This document shows, in pieces, positions 36,375 to 45,975 of a stretch of 64,000 nucleotides of DNA. The stretch's first letter is position 1, and every line of letters starts with the position of its first letter. The position numbers were made by a program, and so were the translations under genes. The DNA is from Paenibacillus mucilaginosus 3016. Lineage in GTDB: Bacteria > Bacillota > Bacilli > Paenibacillales > NBRC-103111. The notes beneath the pieces are model-generated. The model saw nothing but the letters and a program-made list of their open reading frames with translations. It had not been told where the DNA came from and made no database searches. The DNA is taken from NCBI RefSeq assembly GCF_000250655.1, contig NC_016935.1, positions 7,830,001 to 7,894,000 of the forward strand, given 5' to 3'.

Positions 36375-37262
36375 TTACCCCTTCACCGCTCCCGCGACCA
36401 TCCCTTTGGTGATCTTCTCGGAGAGCAGGAAGTAGATCACGATGACCGGCAGCGCACCGAGCACGAGGAACGCGCCGATGGCCCCGTAGTTAACCGAGTA
36501 CTGGCTGACGAAGCTGTTCACGCCGAACGGCAGGGTCTTCAGCCGCTCCGCCGAGATGAACGTCGAAGCCAGGATGTACTCATTCCAGATGTTGATGAAC
36601 GTCAGGATGCAGACGGTCATGATCGGCGGCACCGACACCGGCAGGATGATGCTCCAGAAGGTGCGGTACACATTCGCTCCGTCCATCACCGCCGACTCTT
36701 CGAGCTCATGCGGGATCGTCTTCAGGAACCCGCACAGGATGAACACCGCCAGCGGCGTCGAGAATGCGACATACGGCAGGATCAGGGCGAGGTGCGTGTT
36801 CAGGATGCCCATGTTCTTGAAAATAATCATCAGCGGCAGCAGCGTCGACTGCAGCGGAATCATCATCCCGAGCAGGAAGATCAGCATGATGAGCTGGCCG
36901 TATTTCCACTGGAAGCGGGTAATCGCATAAGCGGCCATCGCGGCCAGCACGATCACGCTCGCCATCGTCACGGAGGTGACGAAGAAGCTGTTGAACAGGT
37001 AGCGCCAGTAATTGCCCGCCTCCAGCGCATCCGTATAGTTGCTCCACTGCGCGACCTGCGGGAGGGAGAAAAAGCTGCCCGAAAGAATCTCCTCGTTGGT
37101 CTTCAGCGAGTAAGTGAACAGCCAGAGCAGCGGGTACAGCTGGGTGACGACCAAGGTCGAGAGGAAGAGCAGCACGCCGCTTTTGACAATCCCGAAGCTG
37201 CTGCGGCGCGCGCGGACCTCCGGCCTCGGTTTTTCCATGATGGCATTCATCCCTGCACTCAT
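36375..37262 (-). CDS. Carbohydrate ABC transporter permease (MalG-type)
   Basis: From the ATG at 37262, behind AAAGGAG, the protein is 295 residues with six membrane segments, beginning GVLLFLSTLVVTQLYPLLWL. The EAA loop of ABC importer permeases is recognisable as HELEESAVMDGANVYRTFW with a following ILPVSVPPIMTV. The C-terminus EKITKGMVAGAVKG is typical of this class. It pairs with the MalF-type permease and binding protein upstream; as usual in Paenibacillus the ATPase is not encoded here and a shared MsmX-like ATPase is likely. Confidence 0.92.
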   Translation of the reverse strand: MSAGMNAIMEKPRPEVRARRSSFGIVKSGVLLFLSTLVVTQLYPLLWLFTYSLKTNEEILSGSFFSLPQVAQWSNYTDALEAGNYWRYLFNSFFVTSVTMASVIVLAAMAAYAITRFQWKYGQLIMLIFLLGMMIPLQSTLLPLMIIFKNMGILNTHLALILPYVAFSTPLAVFILCGFLKTIPHELEESAVMDGANVYRTFWSIILPVSVPPIMTVCILTFINIWNEYILASTFISAERLKTLPFGVNSFVSQYSVNYGAIGAFLVLGALPVIVIYFLLSEKITKGMVAGAVKG

Positions 37263-37337
37263 ATCCGAATTCTCCTTTCTACTAGGAGGCTTCATCATAA
37301 GCGGAAGCCCCTCTCTATCGGTTCTTGCCTGCGGCGG

Positions 37338-38228
37338 TTACGTGTATCTTGCCTCCAGCTTCTTGAAGAGGAAGTTGATGATGACCGTGGCGATGAGACA
37401 CAGGACCACGAGGAACGAAGCCAGCGCACTGCCGTAGCCGTATTTCATGGACAGGAACGACATGTTGTACATGAGTGTTGCAATCACGTCCGTGGCGTGA
37501 GCCGGGCCGCCGCCCGTCATGACCATGATCATGTCGAAGGCCTGCAGGGAACCGATGAACGCGAGGACGATGGAGATTTTGAAGATCGGCACCACCATCG
37601 GCAGTGTGATGTACCGGTCGGCGGTGAAGCCTTCCGCGCCGTCGATCTTGGCCGCTTCATACACTTCCGAAGGGATGTTCTGAATGCCTGTGAACTGGAT
37701 CAGCACGTGGTACCCCAGATACTGCCAGAGGGCCACGATATACAAGGCATACATCGCTACGCTCGGATCGGTCAGCCATGCCTTCGTCCAGGACTCCAGA
37801 CCGACCGCCATCAGGACCTGATTCAGCATCCCGCCCAGCGATGCAGGGTTGTAGATCGTTTTCCACAGCTGACCTACGATAACAACCGAGAGGATGACGG
37901 GGAGAAAATAGCTCGATACGAGGAAGTTGGGCTTGCGGATGTAGCGGTTCAGCAGAATGGCGACGAAGAGGGCCACCGGAATTTCCACCATGGAGAAGAC
38001 CGCGAACATCAGGGTGCGCTTGACAGCCGGCCAGAATACCGGATCCGCCGTGAACATCTGCACATAGTTGTCGAACCCGATGAACTTCGAAGCCCCGATC
38101 CCGTTCCAATCCAGCAGGGAGCTGTAGAACGACACCAGAATCGGCACGAAGACGAGACCGACGTAGATCAGCAGGCAGGGCAGTATGAATACAGCGATCG
38201 TACGGCCGGGTACCTTTAATACATTCAT
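37338..38228 (-). CDS. Carbohydrate ABC transporter permease (MalF-type)
   Basis: The ATG at 38228, eight bases after AAGGAGG, gives 296 residues; a GTG 54 bases upstream has no ribosome site. Six membrane segments are visible, the first TIAVFILPCLLIYVGLVFVP, and the EAA motif is EVYEAAKIDGAEGFTADRYITLPM. It is the first permease of the importer and lies 120 bp after the binding-protein gene, with an attenuating hairpin between. Confidence 0.92.
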   Translation of the reverse strand: MNVLKVPGRTIAVFILPCLLIYVGLVFVPILVSFYSSLLDWNGIGASKFIGFDNYVQMFTADPVFWPAVKRTLMFAVFSMVEIPVALFVAILLNRYIRKPNFLVSSYFLPVILSVVIVGQLWKTIYNPASLGGMLNQVLMAVGLESWTKAWLTDPSVAMYALYIVALWQYLGYHVLIQFTGIQNIPSEVYEAAKIDGAEGFTADRYITLPMVVPIFKISIVLAFIGSLQAFDMIMVMTGGGPAHATDVIATLMYNMSFLSMKYGYGSALASFLVVLCLIATVIINFLFKKLEARYT

Positions 38229-38298
38229 GAGGATCGCCTCCTTGTTGGGTTGTTGGGTCGGCCGCTCCGACAGGTCATACACGGCCCGATGCTTATGG

Positions 38299-38326
38299 AA
38301 AAAGGGACTGGCATCCGTCAGTCCCT
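38299..38326 (-). terminator. Intra-operon attenuating terminator after the binding-protein gene
   Basis: AGGGACTG and CAGTCCCT pair perfectly around an 8-base loop; TTTTTCC follows on the minus strand. It would lower expression of the permeases relative to the binding protein, a common arrangement. Confidence 0.75.
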
Positions 38327-38346
38327 CTCCTTACAAGAACAGAACT

Positions 38347-39681
38347 TTACTTATTGTTGGCTTCGAACGCCGTCTGGTGTTCCTTGGCCACGTCCTTCGG
38401 TTCCTTCTTCTGTACGAACAGGTTCTGGATCGACGTCAGGTGCGCCTGGGACGTGCCCGGGTTCATCGAGTTGTCGAATGCGAGGTCGCCGCCCTTGACG
38501 CTCTTGAACAGGTTCGTGATCTCAACGGCCATATCGGAGTAGCCGGCTGCCTTGAAGTCGCCTTCTACGGTCTGGGCAACGCCTACGGCGCCTTTGTTCG
38601 CAAACGCTTCTTTCGGATAGTTAATCATCAGGTAGTTCAGGAAGTCTTTCGTTTCCTTGAGGTGCTTGGAGTTCGCGGATACCGCGAAGCCGCTGCCCGG
38701 CGCCAGCATGTACTCGTCCGGATTGCCCTTGCCGCCGACCGTCGGGAATTTGAACACGCCGACCTTGCCGTTAACCGAGGACGTCTCGATGCCGCCCGTC
38801 GCCCAGGAGCCCATGTAGTACATGGCCGCTTTGCCCGTCTTGAACAGGTTCTCGCCCGCGTTGTAGTCGAAGGACGTTACGCCTTCCTGGAATGCGCCGG
38901 CCTGGATCAGGTCCTGCATTTTGGATACCGCTTCAACGAACGCCGGATCTTCGAACGTCTTCTTCTTCGCCGCTACGTCCTTCAGGAAGCCCGGCCCGTT
39001 ATTCGTGCGCAGAAGGATGTTCATGAAGAGGAACGAGCCCGTCCACGTATCCTTCTCCCCGATGACCATCGGCTGGATGCCCTTGGACTTCAGCGTCTTG
39101 ACGGTCTCGACCATCTCTTCGAACGTCGTAGGAATCTTCACGCCGCCCTTCTCGAACAGCTCCTTGTTGTAGTACACGACGCCGATGTTATTGCCGTCCG
39201 GTACCGCATACGTGTTGCCGTTAAAGCTGTAGTAGTCGAGGATCCCCTGCTGGAACGTGCCCTTCAGGCCGTTCTGGTCGAGCATGTCATTGAGCGGTGC
39301 GAGGAGGCCCGCTTCGACGAAAGGCTTCATCTGCTCGGCCGGGTTCACGACCGTGATGTCCGGCACTTCCTTGGAAGCAGCCTGCGTCTTCAGCTTCATC
39401 TTCTGCTGGTCCGTGTTCAGGGAGTCGAGCTCGATCTTGACGTTCGGGTTCTTCGCTTCGTAGTCGGCTACGACTTTCTTCATCAATTTATTTTTCGGAT
39501 CGGTTGCATCCGGCCAAATATTCTGGAACGTAATCGTGATTTTATCTTTTTTCGCATCCTTGCCCGCATCGCCGCCGGCCGCTCCGGTGCTGCCGGTGCT
39601 TTCCCCGCCGGTGCCGCATGCAGTCAGCGAGATAGCCATCGTTCCTGCGAGTACTGCCTTCAAGGTTTTACGTTTGTTCAC
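38347..39681 (-). CDS. Sugar ABC transporter substrate-binding lipoprotein
   Basis: The 444-residue protein has a lipoprotein signal (VLAGTMAISLTACGTGG, Cys about residue 22), a Gly/Ser/Thr-rich tether, then the family 1 binding-protein fold: ITITFQNIWPDATDPKNKLM, VPDITVVNPAEQMKPFVEAG, AVPDGNNIGVVYYNKELFEKGG and AMYYMGSWATGG. It captures an oligosaccharide outside the membrane. It is the first gene of the importer operon that continues with two permeases and the YesMN-type sensor pair. Confidence 0.93.
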   Translation of the reverse strand: MNKRKTLKAVLAGTMAISLTACGTGGESTGSTGAAGGDAGKDAKKDKITITFQNIWPDATDPKNKLMKKVVADYEAKNPNVKIELDSLNTDQQKMKLKTQAASKEVPDITVVNPAEQMKPFVEAGLLAPLNDMLDQNGLKGTFQQGILDYYSFNGNTYAVPDGNNIGVVYYNKELFEKGGVKIPTTFEEMVETVKTLKSKGIQPMVIGEKDTWTGSFLFMNILLRTNNGPGFLKDVAAKKKTFEDPAFVEAVSKMQDLIQAGAFQEGVTSFDYNAGENLFKTGKAAMYYMGSWATGGIETSSVNGKVGVFKFPTVGGKGNPDEYMLAPGSGFAVSANSKHLKETKDFLNYLMINYPKEAFANKGAVGVAQTVEGDFKAAGYSDMAVEITNLFKSVKGGDLAFDNSMNPGTSQAHLTSIQNLFVQKKEPKDVAKEHQTAFEANNK

Positions 39682-39720
39682 TTGAGTTCCCCCTCGTCTT
39701 TTATAAAGGTATTATCTCGT

Positions 39721-39735
39721 AAGCGCACGCTTTCA
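39721..39735 (-). promoter_or_regulatory. Possible cre site upstream of the sugar importer
   Basis: TGAAAGCGTGCGCTT on the minus strand resembles the catabolite-responsive element consensus (TGAAAGCGCTTTCA-like). It lies 40 bp before the binding-protein start, where CcpA could repress the importer when glucose is present. The match is moderate. Confidence 0.45.
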
Positions 39736-39929
39736 ACAATGCGGGAACTTAAGGAGTCAGGTTTGCTTTTTTTAGGTGAAAATCTTCAGGTGAGGTGGAG
39801 AAAATCAAGATTGGGGCGCGCGGGAGAAGGTGAAGCGCTTAGTCTTGAGGGGGATTGAGGGGGAGTGCTGATCCGATGCTGAGACATCGTCATAGGGCGC
39901 AGCCCGGCGTGAGCATGGGCGATGAGAAG

Positions 39930-40492
39930 ATAAGCTGATGTGATGGCAATTTCCGCATACTTCGGCTTTATCTGATAGTAAACATCAGATATTTCGACTC
40001 AGAGCTCCTACAGCTTCCTTATGCGATGAAAAACATCGCATAAGCTCATGTCACCGACCGTTTTGCGCAAAAGGCGCTTTTATGTGATGTTAAACATCAC
40101 CTAACTCGGATTACAGCGACTCCAGCTTCCTTATGCGATGGAAAACATCGTATGCGCTAATGTCACCGGCTGTTTTTCCACTAACGGCGCTTTATGTGAT
40201 GTTAAACATCACATAACTCGGATTACAGCGACTCCAGCTTCCTTATGTGATGAAAAACATCGCATAAGCTCATGTCACCGACCACTTTTCCGCAAACGGC
40301 GTTTTATCCGATGTTAAACATCACATAACTCGGATTACAGCGACTCCAGCTTCCTTATGCGATGAAAAACATCGCATAAGCTCATGTCACCGACCGTTTT
40401 GCGCAAAAGGCGCTTTTATGTGATGTTAAACATCGCATATCCCCACTCACAGCCCCACGGCCTACCTTATGCGATGCAAAACATCACATAGG
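39930..40492. repeat. 112-bp tandem array of paired perfect palindromes
   Basis: Four copies of a 112-bp unit begin at 40019, 40131, 40243 and 40355, with a degenerate unit before and a truncated one after (40467), all at exact 112-bp spacing. Each unit holds two 25-bp palindromes with 10-bp arms and 5-base loops: TTATGCGATG/CATCGCATAA and, 61 bp later, TTATGTGATG/CATCACATAA. Arms vary between units but often stay complementary (for example TATCTGAT/ATCAGATA in the first unit). There is no coding capacity. It is not a CRISPR array, since spacing sequence is conserved. Confidence 0.9.
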
Positions 40493-40646
40493 CGACGCCA
40501 CCACATCTTTCATCACGCCCGCCTCTCCCCCGCCCCTCCGGTGCCGTGCCCCCATGAAAATTCTATTAACTCGTAAGGACATCCATCATTAACCTCCTAT
40601 ATAATTTAGAGAGATTGAATGGCTACTAGATGAGAGGAACATCCCC

Positions 40647-41286
40647 ATGAGCGAATTTACCTATGGCACAGTGGTGCGCAGCGAGCACATCGATAAGATT
40701 CGAAAGCATGCCCCGAAGGGTTCGTCGGCCGATCCTGCCGTTGAACGACCAGTGGGTTGGAGTATTTACCAAACAGGACGGAGAGATGGACGGGCCCGAG
40801 GAGTTTCTAAGCGCCCTGTCTTCGGAATGCCCTGCACTATATTTCTACAATCTGGGCGACCACCACTGGGGTTATGAGATCTGGAGCGAGGAAGATGTGT
40901 TTTCTTACGCTCATGTCCCATACGAGATGGAAGCGGAATTGATGCTTAAGATCTTTCGCGAACGGTATCCGGACAAACGTCTATCCTTCTTGATGACCCA
41001 AGAAGGCGAGGCTGTTCAAAAACAGATCGAGGACGAACTTGCCGAGGGTGACAATTATGCTGCTGCCGTGCGGAAGCATTTTGAGACCGTGTACCCGGAA
41101 GACTTCAAGCTGTTCGGCTTCGATGACAAGACCATAGAAGCGCTGCGCGGGCTGCTGACGGCCGAATCGTTCCTGCAGGGGGGCGCCGATGTCGACATCT
41201 TCAAGTCCCTGACCGGACTGGAACAATTCAGCTGGATGCGGTACGAGCGCATGGAGCGGTACGAAGAGCAGGTCGAATACATCTAA
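40647..41286 (+). pseudogene. Hypothetical protein gene with an N-terminal frameshift
   Basis: A start ATG at 40647 follows GAGAGGAACATCCCC and reads MSEFTYGTVVRSEHIDKIRKH before running out of plausible sequence. A second frame supplies the rest, from about ILPLNDQWVGVFTKQDG to the end EQVEYI (about 180 residues). The frame change falls between 40705 and 40755. The second frame alone has only an ATG at 40663 without a ribosome site, so one gene with a frameshift is the best reading. The product is acidic and soluble with LYFYNLGDHHWGYEIW near the middle; I recognise no family. Confidence 0.6.
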
Positions 41287-41354
41287 ATCGTTTACAACTG
41301 ATTGTTTATCTTCCGAACAAACTGCGGTAAGCTTAGGGAAAGGAGGAGATGCAC

Positions 41355-42233
41355 ATGTTAACACGCAAAGTAGGACGGCTCGGCCACGAAAGCTCCGTCG
41401 TCATGTTCGGGGCGGCCAGCTTGGGCAATGTTACCCAGGAGGAAGCGGACGCTTCCATCGCGCATGCGCTGGAGAACGGCGTCAACCACTTCGACACCGC
41501 CGCGAGCTACGGGGATGCCGAGCTGCGGATGGGCCCGTGGATGCCGAAGATCCGCAAACAGATCTTCCTCGCGACGAAGACCGGCGAACGCACCAAAGAC
41601 AAGGCCAAGGCCGAGATTCACCGCTCACTGGAGCGGCTGCAGACGGACTACCTGGACCTCATTCAGCTTCACGCCGTCGGCGACCTCAGCGAGCTCGATG
41701 CTTGTACGCGCTCCGGCGGTGCGCTCGAAGCGCTGCTTGAAGCCCGTGACGAAGGCCTGGTCGGCGCCATCGGCATCACAGGCCACGGCCACGGCGCGCC
41801 GGCGACGCATTTGGAAGCGCTTCGCCGCTTCCCGTTCGACACCGTGCTGCTGCCGCTGAACTACTACCTGTACTCGCTGCCCGAGTACAGGGAAGGCTTC
41901 GACCGGCTGCTTGAGGAAGCCGGCCGGCAGAACACCGCCGTGCGCGTCATCAAGGCGGTCGCCAAGGGCCCTTGGGCCCCGGACCAGCAGCGTGACTTCG
42001 CCACGTGGTACGAGCCGTTCCACCAGCAGGAGGTCCTCGACGCGTGCGTGCACTTCGTGCTCTCGTTCCCTTCGGTGGTCGGCTTCGCGACAGCCGGCGA
42101 TGTGCACCTCTTCCCGAAGATCGTGGATGCGGCGCAGCGCTTCGGCAGCATGACGGACGAGGAGGCCCGGCGCATCCTCTCCGGGATCAGCGGGTATGCT
42201 TCGCCGTTCGACGCCCCGACGTCGATCGCTTAG
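41355..42233 (+). CDS. Aldo/keto reductase
   Basis: The 292-residue protein from the ATG at 41355 (seven bases after GGAGGA) begins with an AKR barrel: [19 protein letters not shown], then the catalytic set with [12 protein letters not shown] (Asp and Tyr), [11 protein letters not shown] (Lys) and [11 protein letters not shown] (His). C-terminal NADP-binding residues are in the [16 protein letters not shown] segment. It reduces an unknown carbonyl with NADPH. It is monocistronic with its own terminator. Confidence 0.9.
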   Translation: MLTRKVGRLGHESSVVMFGAASLGNVTQEEADASIAHALENGVNHFDTAASYGDAELRMGPWMPKIRKQIFLATKTGERTKDKAKAEIHRSLERLQTDYLDLIQLHAVGDLSELDACTRSGGALEALLEARDEGLVGAIGITGHGHGAPATHLEALRRFPFDTVLLPLNYYLYSLPEYREGFDRLLEEAGRQNTAVRVIKAVAKGPWAPDQQRDFATWYEPFHQQEVLDACVHFVLSFPSVVGFATAGDVHLFPKIVDAAQRFGSMTDEEARRILSGISGYASPFDAPTSIA

Positions 42234-42258
42234 CGACCGGCTTACAGCAGCAGTTGAA

Positions 42259-42296
42259 GGGATGCTCCCTGCCGTATGGCGGGGGCGTCCCTTTTT
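42259..42296 (+). terminator. Terminator after the aldo/keto reductase gene
   Basis: GGGATGCTCCCTGCC and GGCGGGGGCGTCCC form a long stem around GTAT, followed by TTTTT. Confidence 0.82.
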
Positions 42297-42349
42297 GATA
42301 TGGGCCGTCCGTTCTCAGCGTGATCCTTCCTCTTGCCCGATACCCATAC

Positions 42350-42402
42350 AAAAAGCAAAGAAGCCGCACCGCGTCTCGAAGAAACGCGGGCAGCTCTTTT
42401 TT
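42350..42402. terminator. Bidirectional terminator
   Basis: AGCCGCACCGCGT and ACGCGGGCAGCT pair with one mismatch; T-runs flank the stem on both strands (CTTTTTT on plus, TTCTTTGCTTTTT on minus). It separates the reductase from the convergent secreted hydrolase gene. Confidence 0.8.
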
Positions 42403-42424
42403 CACTCTACAGCGGTTAAGCCGA

Positions 42425-43255
42425 TTAATTCACGGTGCTCAGATGGAAGTGATCCGCATGATCGGAACGCACCACAATCTTGGAGCTCGTCAGGCCATGC
42501 TTTGTATAGAACAGCACCTGCGATACATTCGGGTTCGCTACCGCGATCTCCAGGACTTTTTTCTCCTGGGCGGCCGTCATCCCGTAGTTGCGGATATCCA
42601 CCGACTTCCCGTCCTGGTGGCTGCTGTGCTCCGGCGTGTCGGCGCCGTCGATCAGGCTGGCGTCGTTGATCTCGAGCTTTTTGGCGTAGGTGCCGTAGAA
42701 GCTTGCCGCGATCTGGTCCAGCGTCGTCTTCGTCGAAGGCGTTACGAAGCTGTGATCGAGCTTGTAGGTACCGTCGTTCGAGAGGCCTGTCGCCGTATCG
42801 TTATAATTGATGTAATGGGTCGTATTCTTGATGCGCACATACCCTCTCGGCGAAGAACCGATAGCCCCGTGCATTGCATTACGGCTTGCCGCCCCATAGA
42901 TGCCGTCCGCCGTCAGGCCCTTGTTGCGCTGGAACACGATCAGGTTGTCCTTCGTCGCCTGGTCGAAAGTTCCGCTCGTGCTCGTAATCGGCGCTACGCC
43001 GGTGAAGAGGCTCTCGTTGCTGCCGTAAGCGCGCCAGGCCCGCAGGTTGTTCTTCAGCACCGCGATCTGGGAATGCGTCTGTCCAAGGGAATAAGAAGAC
43101 TGGTAGCTCACGCCGTAGAAACTGTTCGAAGACGCCGTCCCTACAGCAGCCACATTGGCGTGCCCCGCTGCGGCGAAGGCACCGGACACCATCGATACAG
43201 ACATTGCAGCCGTCAATGCAAGCGCTGTCACAAATTTCTTGTTCATTCTCCTCAT
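42425..43255 (-). CDS. Secreted LAS-type peptidoglycan hydrolase (M15/M74-like)
   Basis: The 276-residue protein has a signal peptide (NKKFVTALALTAAMSVSMVSGAF is the hydrophobic core, cleaved near AFAAAG). A peptidoglycan-binding-like region follows (FDQATKDNLIVFQRNKGLTADGIYG, residues 97-120). The C-terminal part carries the LAS zinc-site pattern: HSSHQDGKSVDI near 212 (His and Asp) and DHADHFHLS at the end (HxH). Family members cleave cross-linking peptides of the cell wall. Two ATGs three codons apart (43255 and 43246) share GGAGGTAGATGAGGAG; either can be the start. Confidence 0.82.
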   Translation of the reverse strand: MRRMNKKFVTALALTAAMSVSMVSGAFAAAGHANVAAVGTASSNSFYGVSYQSSYSLGQTHSQIAVLKNNLRAWRAYGSNESLFTGVAPITSTSGTFDQATKDNLIVFQRNKGLTADGIYGAASRNAMHGAIGSSPRGYVRIKNTTHYINYNDTATGLSNDGTYKLDHSFVTPSTKTTLDQIAASFYGTYAKKLEINDASLIDGADTPEHSSHQDGKSVDIRNYGMTAAQEKKVLEIAVANPNVSQVLFYTKHGLTSSKIVVRSDHADHFHLSTVN

Positions 43256-43381
43256 CTACCTCCGATACTGGAATGGTTGGTGCGGCGAGTGGTGTAAGCA
43301 TGCTGGTCGATTGGTTGGTCCTCTGCGGACACGTGCCTCACGGGAATCTGTCAAACCGCGATTCTATCAGGCACAATTCGA

Positions 43382-43398
43382 ATTCTATCATATAGAAT
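43382..43398. promoter_or_regulatory. Palindrome in the AT-rich region upstream of the secreted hydrolase gene
   Basis: ATTCTAT and ATAGAAT flank a 3-base centre, and the left half ATTCTATCA is repeated nine bases earlier (43373). The 330-bp gap 43256-43588 otherwise holds only an AT-rich promoter region for the hydrolase gene and the terminator of the SWIM gene. Confidence 0.4.
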
Positions 43399-43542
43399 AT
43401 TATGGATAAATATCTAATATTGTCACATACTGTAAAGTTATAATTAAAATAATAGAGTTCAATGAAGTGAGCTTCTCCTGTTGGCAGGATCGGTTTCCCA
43501 TGCTTGGTTAAAGTCAATCTCCGGTGCGCCATTGTCCACGTC

Positions 43543-43569
43543 AAAAAAGCCCTCCTCTGTAGGAGAGCC
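43543..43569 (-). terminator. Terminator after the SWIM zinc-finger gene
   Basis: GCTCTCCT and AGGAGGGC pair around ACAG on the minus strand with one mismatch and run into TTTTTTG. Confidence 0.8.
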
Positions 43570-43588
43570 TCTTGACCCCTGCCGTATC

Positions 43589-45284
43589 TTAACTCCACTT
43601 GACGCTCCTCAGCTCATCCTGCAGCGCACTCCTTCGCGGATAGAGTGCTTGCAGCGTCCCTACGCAATGTCTGGCCGCATCTACTCCCCCCGCCTTAGCC
43701 AGCATGCTGATCATCCGGCACACATTCCGGTAGTTGCTGCGGTTGCTGGCAGCCTTCGCCGTCTGCATAATATAATCCTTGAACAGCTTGTACACTTCAT
43801 CCGGATACTCAGAGACCAGCTGTGGATAGAATTGCTCTATTAAGGACGGCTCGCGCGATACATAATCCAGCAGCCTGGCCGTTTCTTGTTCCTCGATCAG
43901 AATTCGGGGATACGGATCGAAATAATAGGAGCGTCCGGAATGTTCGAGCCGCGGGAGCAGCTCCAGGTACACCCCTTTCCACTCCTCCGGTGTATAAGTC
44001 GACTTCAGCTTCAAGTAATAGTCATAGTCACCGTCCAGCAGCAGCTCCTCCGCCAGCTTCCGCTGCTCCTCCAGCTGTCCCGAAGCACGGTAAGCCTCGT
44101 GCCGAAGCTTCTTCCAGTGCTTCACGGTTCCCGGATGACGGCGCTCCGTATCCAGCTGCTCCCCGTCCAGCGCCAGCCGGATCGCCTCCTCATAATTTCT
44201 CTGGTCCATCGCCTGCTTGATAGCAATTTTCGGAAGCCGGTATGCTCCAGCCTCCCCTGCACGAAGGTCTCCGCCTGAGCCTCTCCCTGCAGCCTGATCA
44301 TGATCTCCAGCCTCATCAGGTCGATGTGCTCGTTCCAATAGTTCCGGCTCCATTCGGTAGTTCCTTCGTTCTCCCCCAGCTCTTCCAGCAGCGCTTCAAA
44401 AGCCTCCTGCCGATCCGGCCCATCCACCAGCTTGGCACACACATCCAGAAGCTCAATGCGCCAATCCGACCAGCCGTCGTACTGCTCCTTGGCTGCTTCC
44501 TCGAGCAAGAGGTCAAACAGCGAATCTCGTTCAACGCTTCCCTCCGGATCCTCGTCAAGCACGGCCTCCGCGATCACTCCCAGACTCATGTCCATGAGGG
44601 GCTGATGTGTCCACCGGAATCGTCGCATTCCTGAATGAACTCAATCATCTCCTCCATGATGCACAGTGCCAGCCGGACGGCCTGCATCGCAGCCCCCTTT
44701 TGAAGCTCCCGCTGCGCCTTCTCCAACACCATCTCCGCACCACGTACCGCTGTCGATACCCGGGCATACGTTACGAATCCGTCGCGCTGTCTCTGATTAT
44801 CGATATGCGTCTGAATTAACCGCCTGCTCTGTTCCACCGCACTGTCAATATCGTCCCGGCCCAGATGCAGCCGGATCCGCTCCTCCACGCCTTCATCCCT
44901 GGCCAGCACCATCAGGAGATCGACCAGTTCTTCCTGCCTACAGCCCGAGAGCAGTGTTTTCAAATCTGCCTGCTTCCCGGACCCTGCCTGCTTCTTGAAT
45001 CCCTCTCCCTGCGCGCCCAGCATGTCCCGAAGCTCATACAGCACGGCCACCTGATGCTTGCACACCGGCCCCAGATCGTACGGGCAGGTGCAGTCCCAAT
45101 CGACCACCGTCCCCCCGTCGTTTAACTCGATCTCCACCTCGTACTCCTCGCTGCCCTCCACCTCGGCAGTATAGCGGTTCGTTTCCGTTTCGCGCAGCGA
45201 CATGACACAATCGTCTTCATAGTACTCCCGCCCCCGGCTTACAATCTTCCCGTCGACGGAGTGTTCAAAGTCGGCAAGCTTCAT
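43589..45284 (-). pseudogene. SWIM zinc-finger protein gene split by two homopolymer frameshifts
   Basis: The gene starts at an ATG at 45284 behind GGAGGTAGGGG and encodes an N-terminal SWIM domain with CTCPYDLGPVCKHQVAVLY (CxC...CxH zinc ligands, about residue 62). Three frames must be joined to give one roughly 560-residue protein: frame 1 ends with QECDDSGGHI at about 44605, frame 2 resumes at PLMDMSLGVIAEAV and ends near GRLEHTGFRK at about 44230, frame 3 resumes at IAIKQAMDQRNYEEA and runs to 43589. One missing C in a CCCC run and one missing A in an AAAA run restore the full frame. The rest is a helical repeat region. This is either a decayed gene or assembly error. It follows the UPF0158 gene with the start just past its stop. 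Confidence 0.8.
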
Positions 45285-45294
45285 GCGTTGTCCC

Positions 45295-45792
45295 CTACCT
45301 CCGTTTTTGGGCCACAACGGTCACCTCGAAGCCCTCGGATTCCAGCCATTCGATGACCGCTTCCCGGTTCTTCTCCTCCTCGTAGGCGTACCACTGCTGC
45401 TGCACTTCCGGATAGTCCACCAGCTTGTCCTTGAACCGCCGGAACACCCCTTTACGACCTTCCAGAGCACGAAGCAGCGCTTCTCTCACCGGTCCTGCTC
45501 CAATACTATAGGCAAAATCCTCCATTCGCTCGTACCCATCACGTGAGCTGCGTTCAGGAATCTGCAGGTATCTCTCCTCGGGGTGGAGTTCTTCATCTTC
45601 CTCATCTACTTCACGAGCATCGTCTTCTGCGAATTCCCCTTCCTCCTCTTCCTCCCATTCATAATCATCCGGACCCTTCGTATCGATCTCTCCCGTTACG
45701 ACATCGTAATAGAACCTTTCACCGAGCTGGTCCGTCTCCATCAACATGCTGATCTGTTCGATTTGCTGCAGAGTAAGCTCAAGCTTTCTCAT
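45295..45792 (-). CDS. UPF0158 family protein
   Basis: The 165-residue protein starts at an ATG behind AAGGAG. It has a very acidic stretch (EWEEEEEGEFAEDDAREVDE, residues 45-64), then the family's conserved C-terminal part with DGYERMEDFAYSIGAG, LLRALEGRKGVFRRFKD and WYAYEEEKNREAVIEWLES. No activity is known. It forms an operon with the SWIM gene that starts ten bases after its stop. Confidence 0.8.
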   Translation of the reverse strand: MRKLELTLQQIEQISMLMETDQLGERFYYDVVTGEIDTKGPDDYEWEEEEEGEFAEDDAREVDEEDEELHPEERYLQIPERSSRDGYERMEDFAYSIGAGPVREALLRALEGRKGVFRRFKDKLVDYPEVQQQWYAYEEEKNREAVIEWLESEGFEVTVVAQKRR

Positions 45793-45927
45793 TCGGGCAC
45801 TGCTCCTTATGCCAATAATTATTCCTATGCTTCCATCTTAGCACGGAGCGGACTTCGTTGAATAACCCATCACTGGTGCTCTACGCCAACCGACGCAGCC
45901 CCACTGTTTATCCCCCCTCCCTCGAAG

Positions 45928-45962
45928 AAAAAAAGACAGCCCGCTCCCCCAGCGAACTGTCC
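45928..45962 (-). terminator. Terminator after the amino acid permease gene
   Basis: On the minus strand GGACAGTTCGCT and AGCGGGCTGTC form an imperfect stem (GACAG/CTGTC at the base) followed by TTTTTTTC. Confidence 0.75.
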
Positions 45963-45975
45963 TTCTCCTGCTTTC

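Noticed and set aside
39930-40492. CRISPR array
   Set aside because: The intervals between palindromes are themselves conserved at 112-bp period, there are no unique spacers, and no cas genes are nearby.
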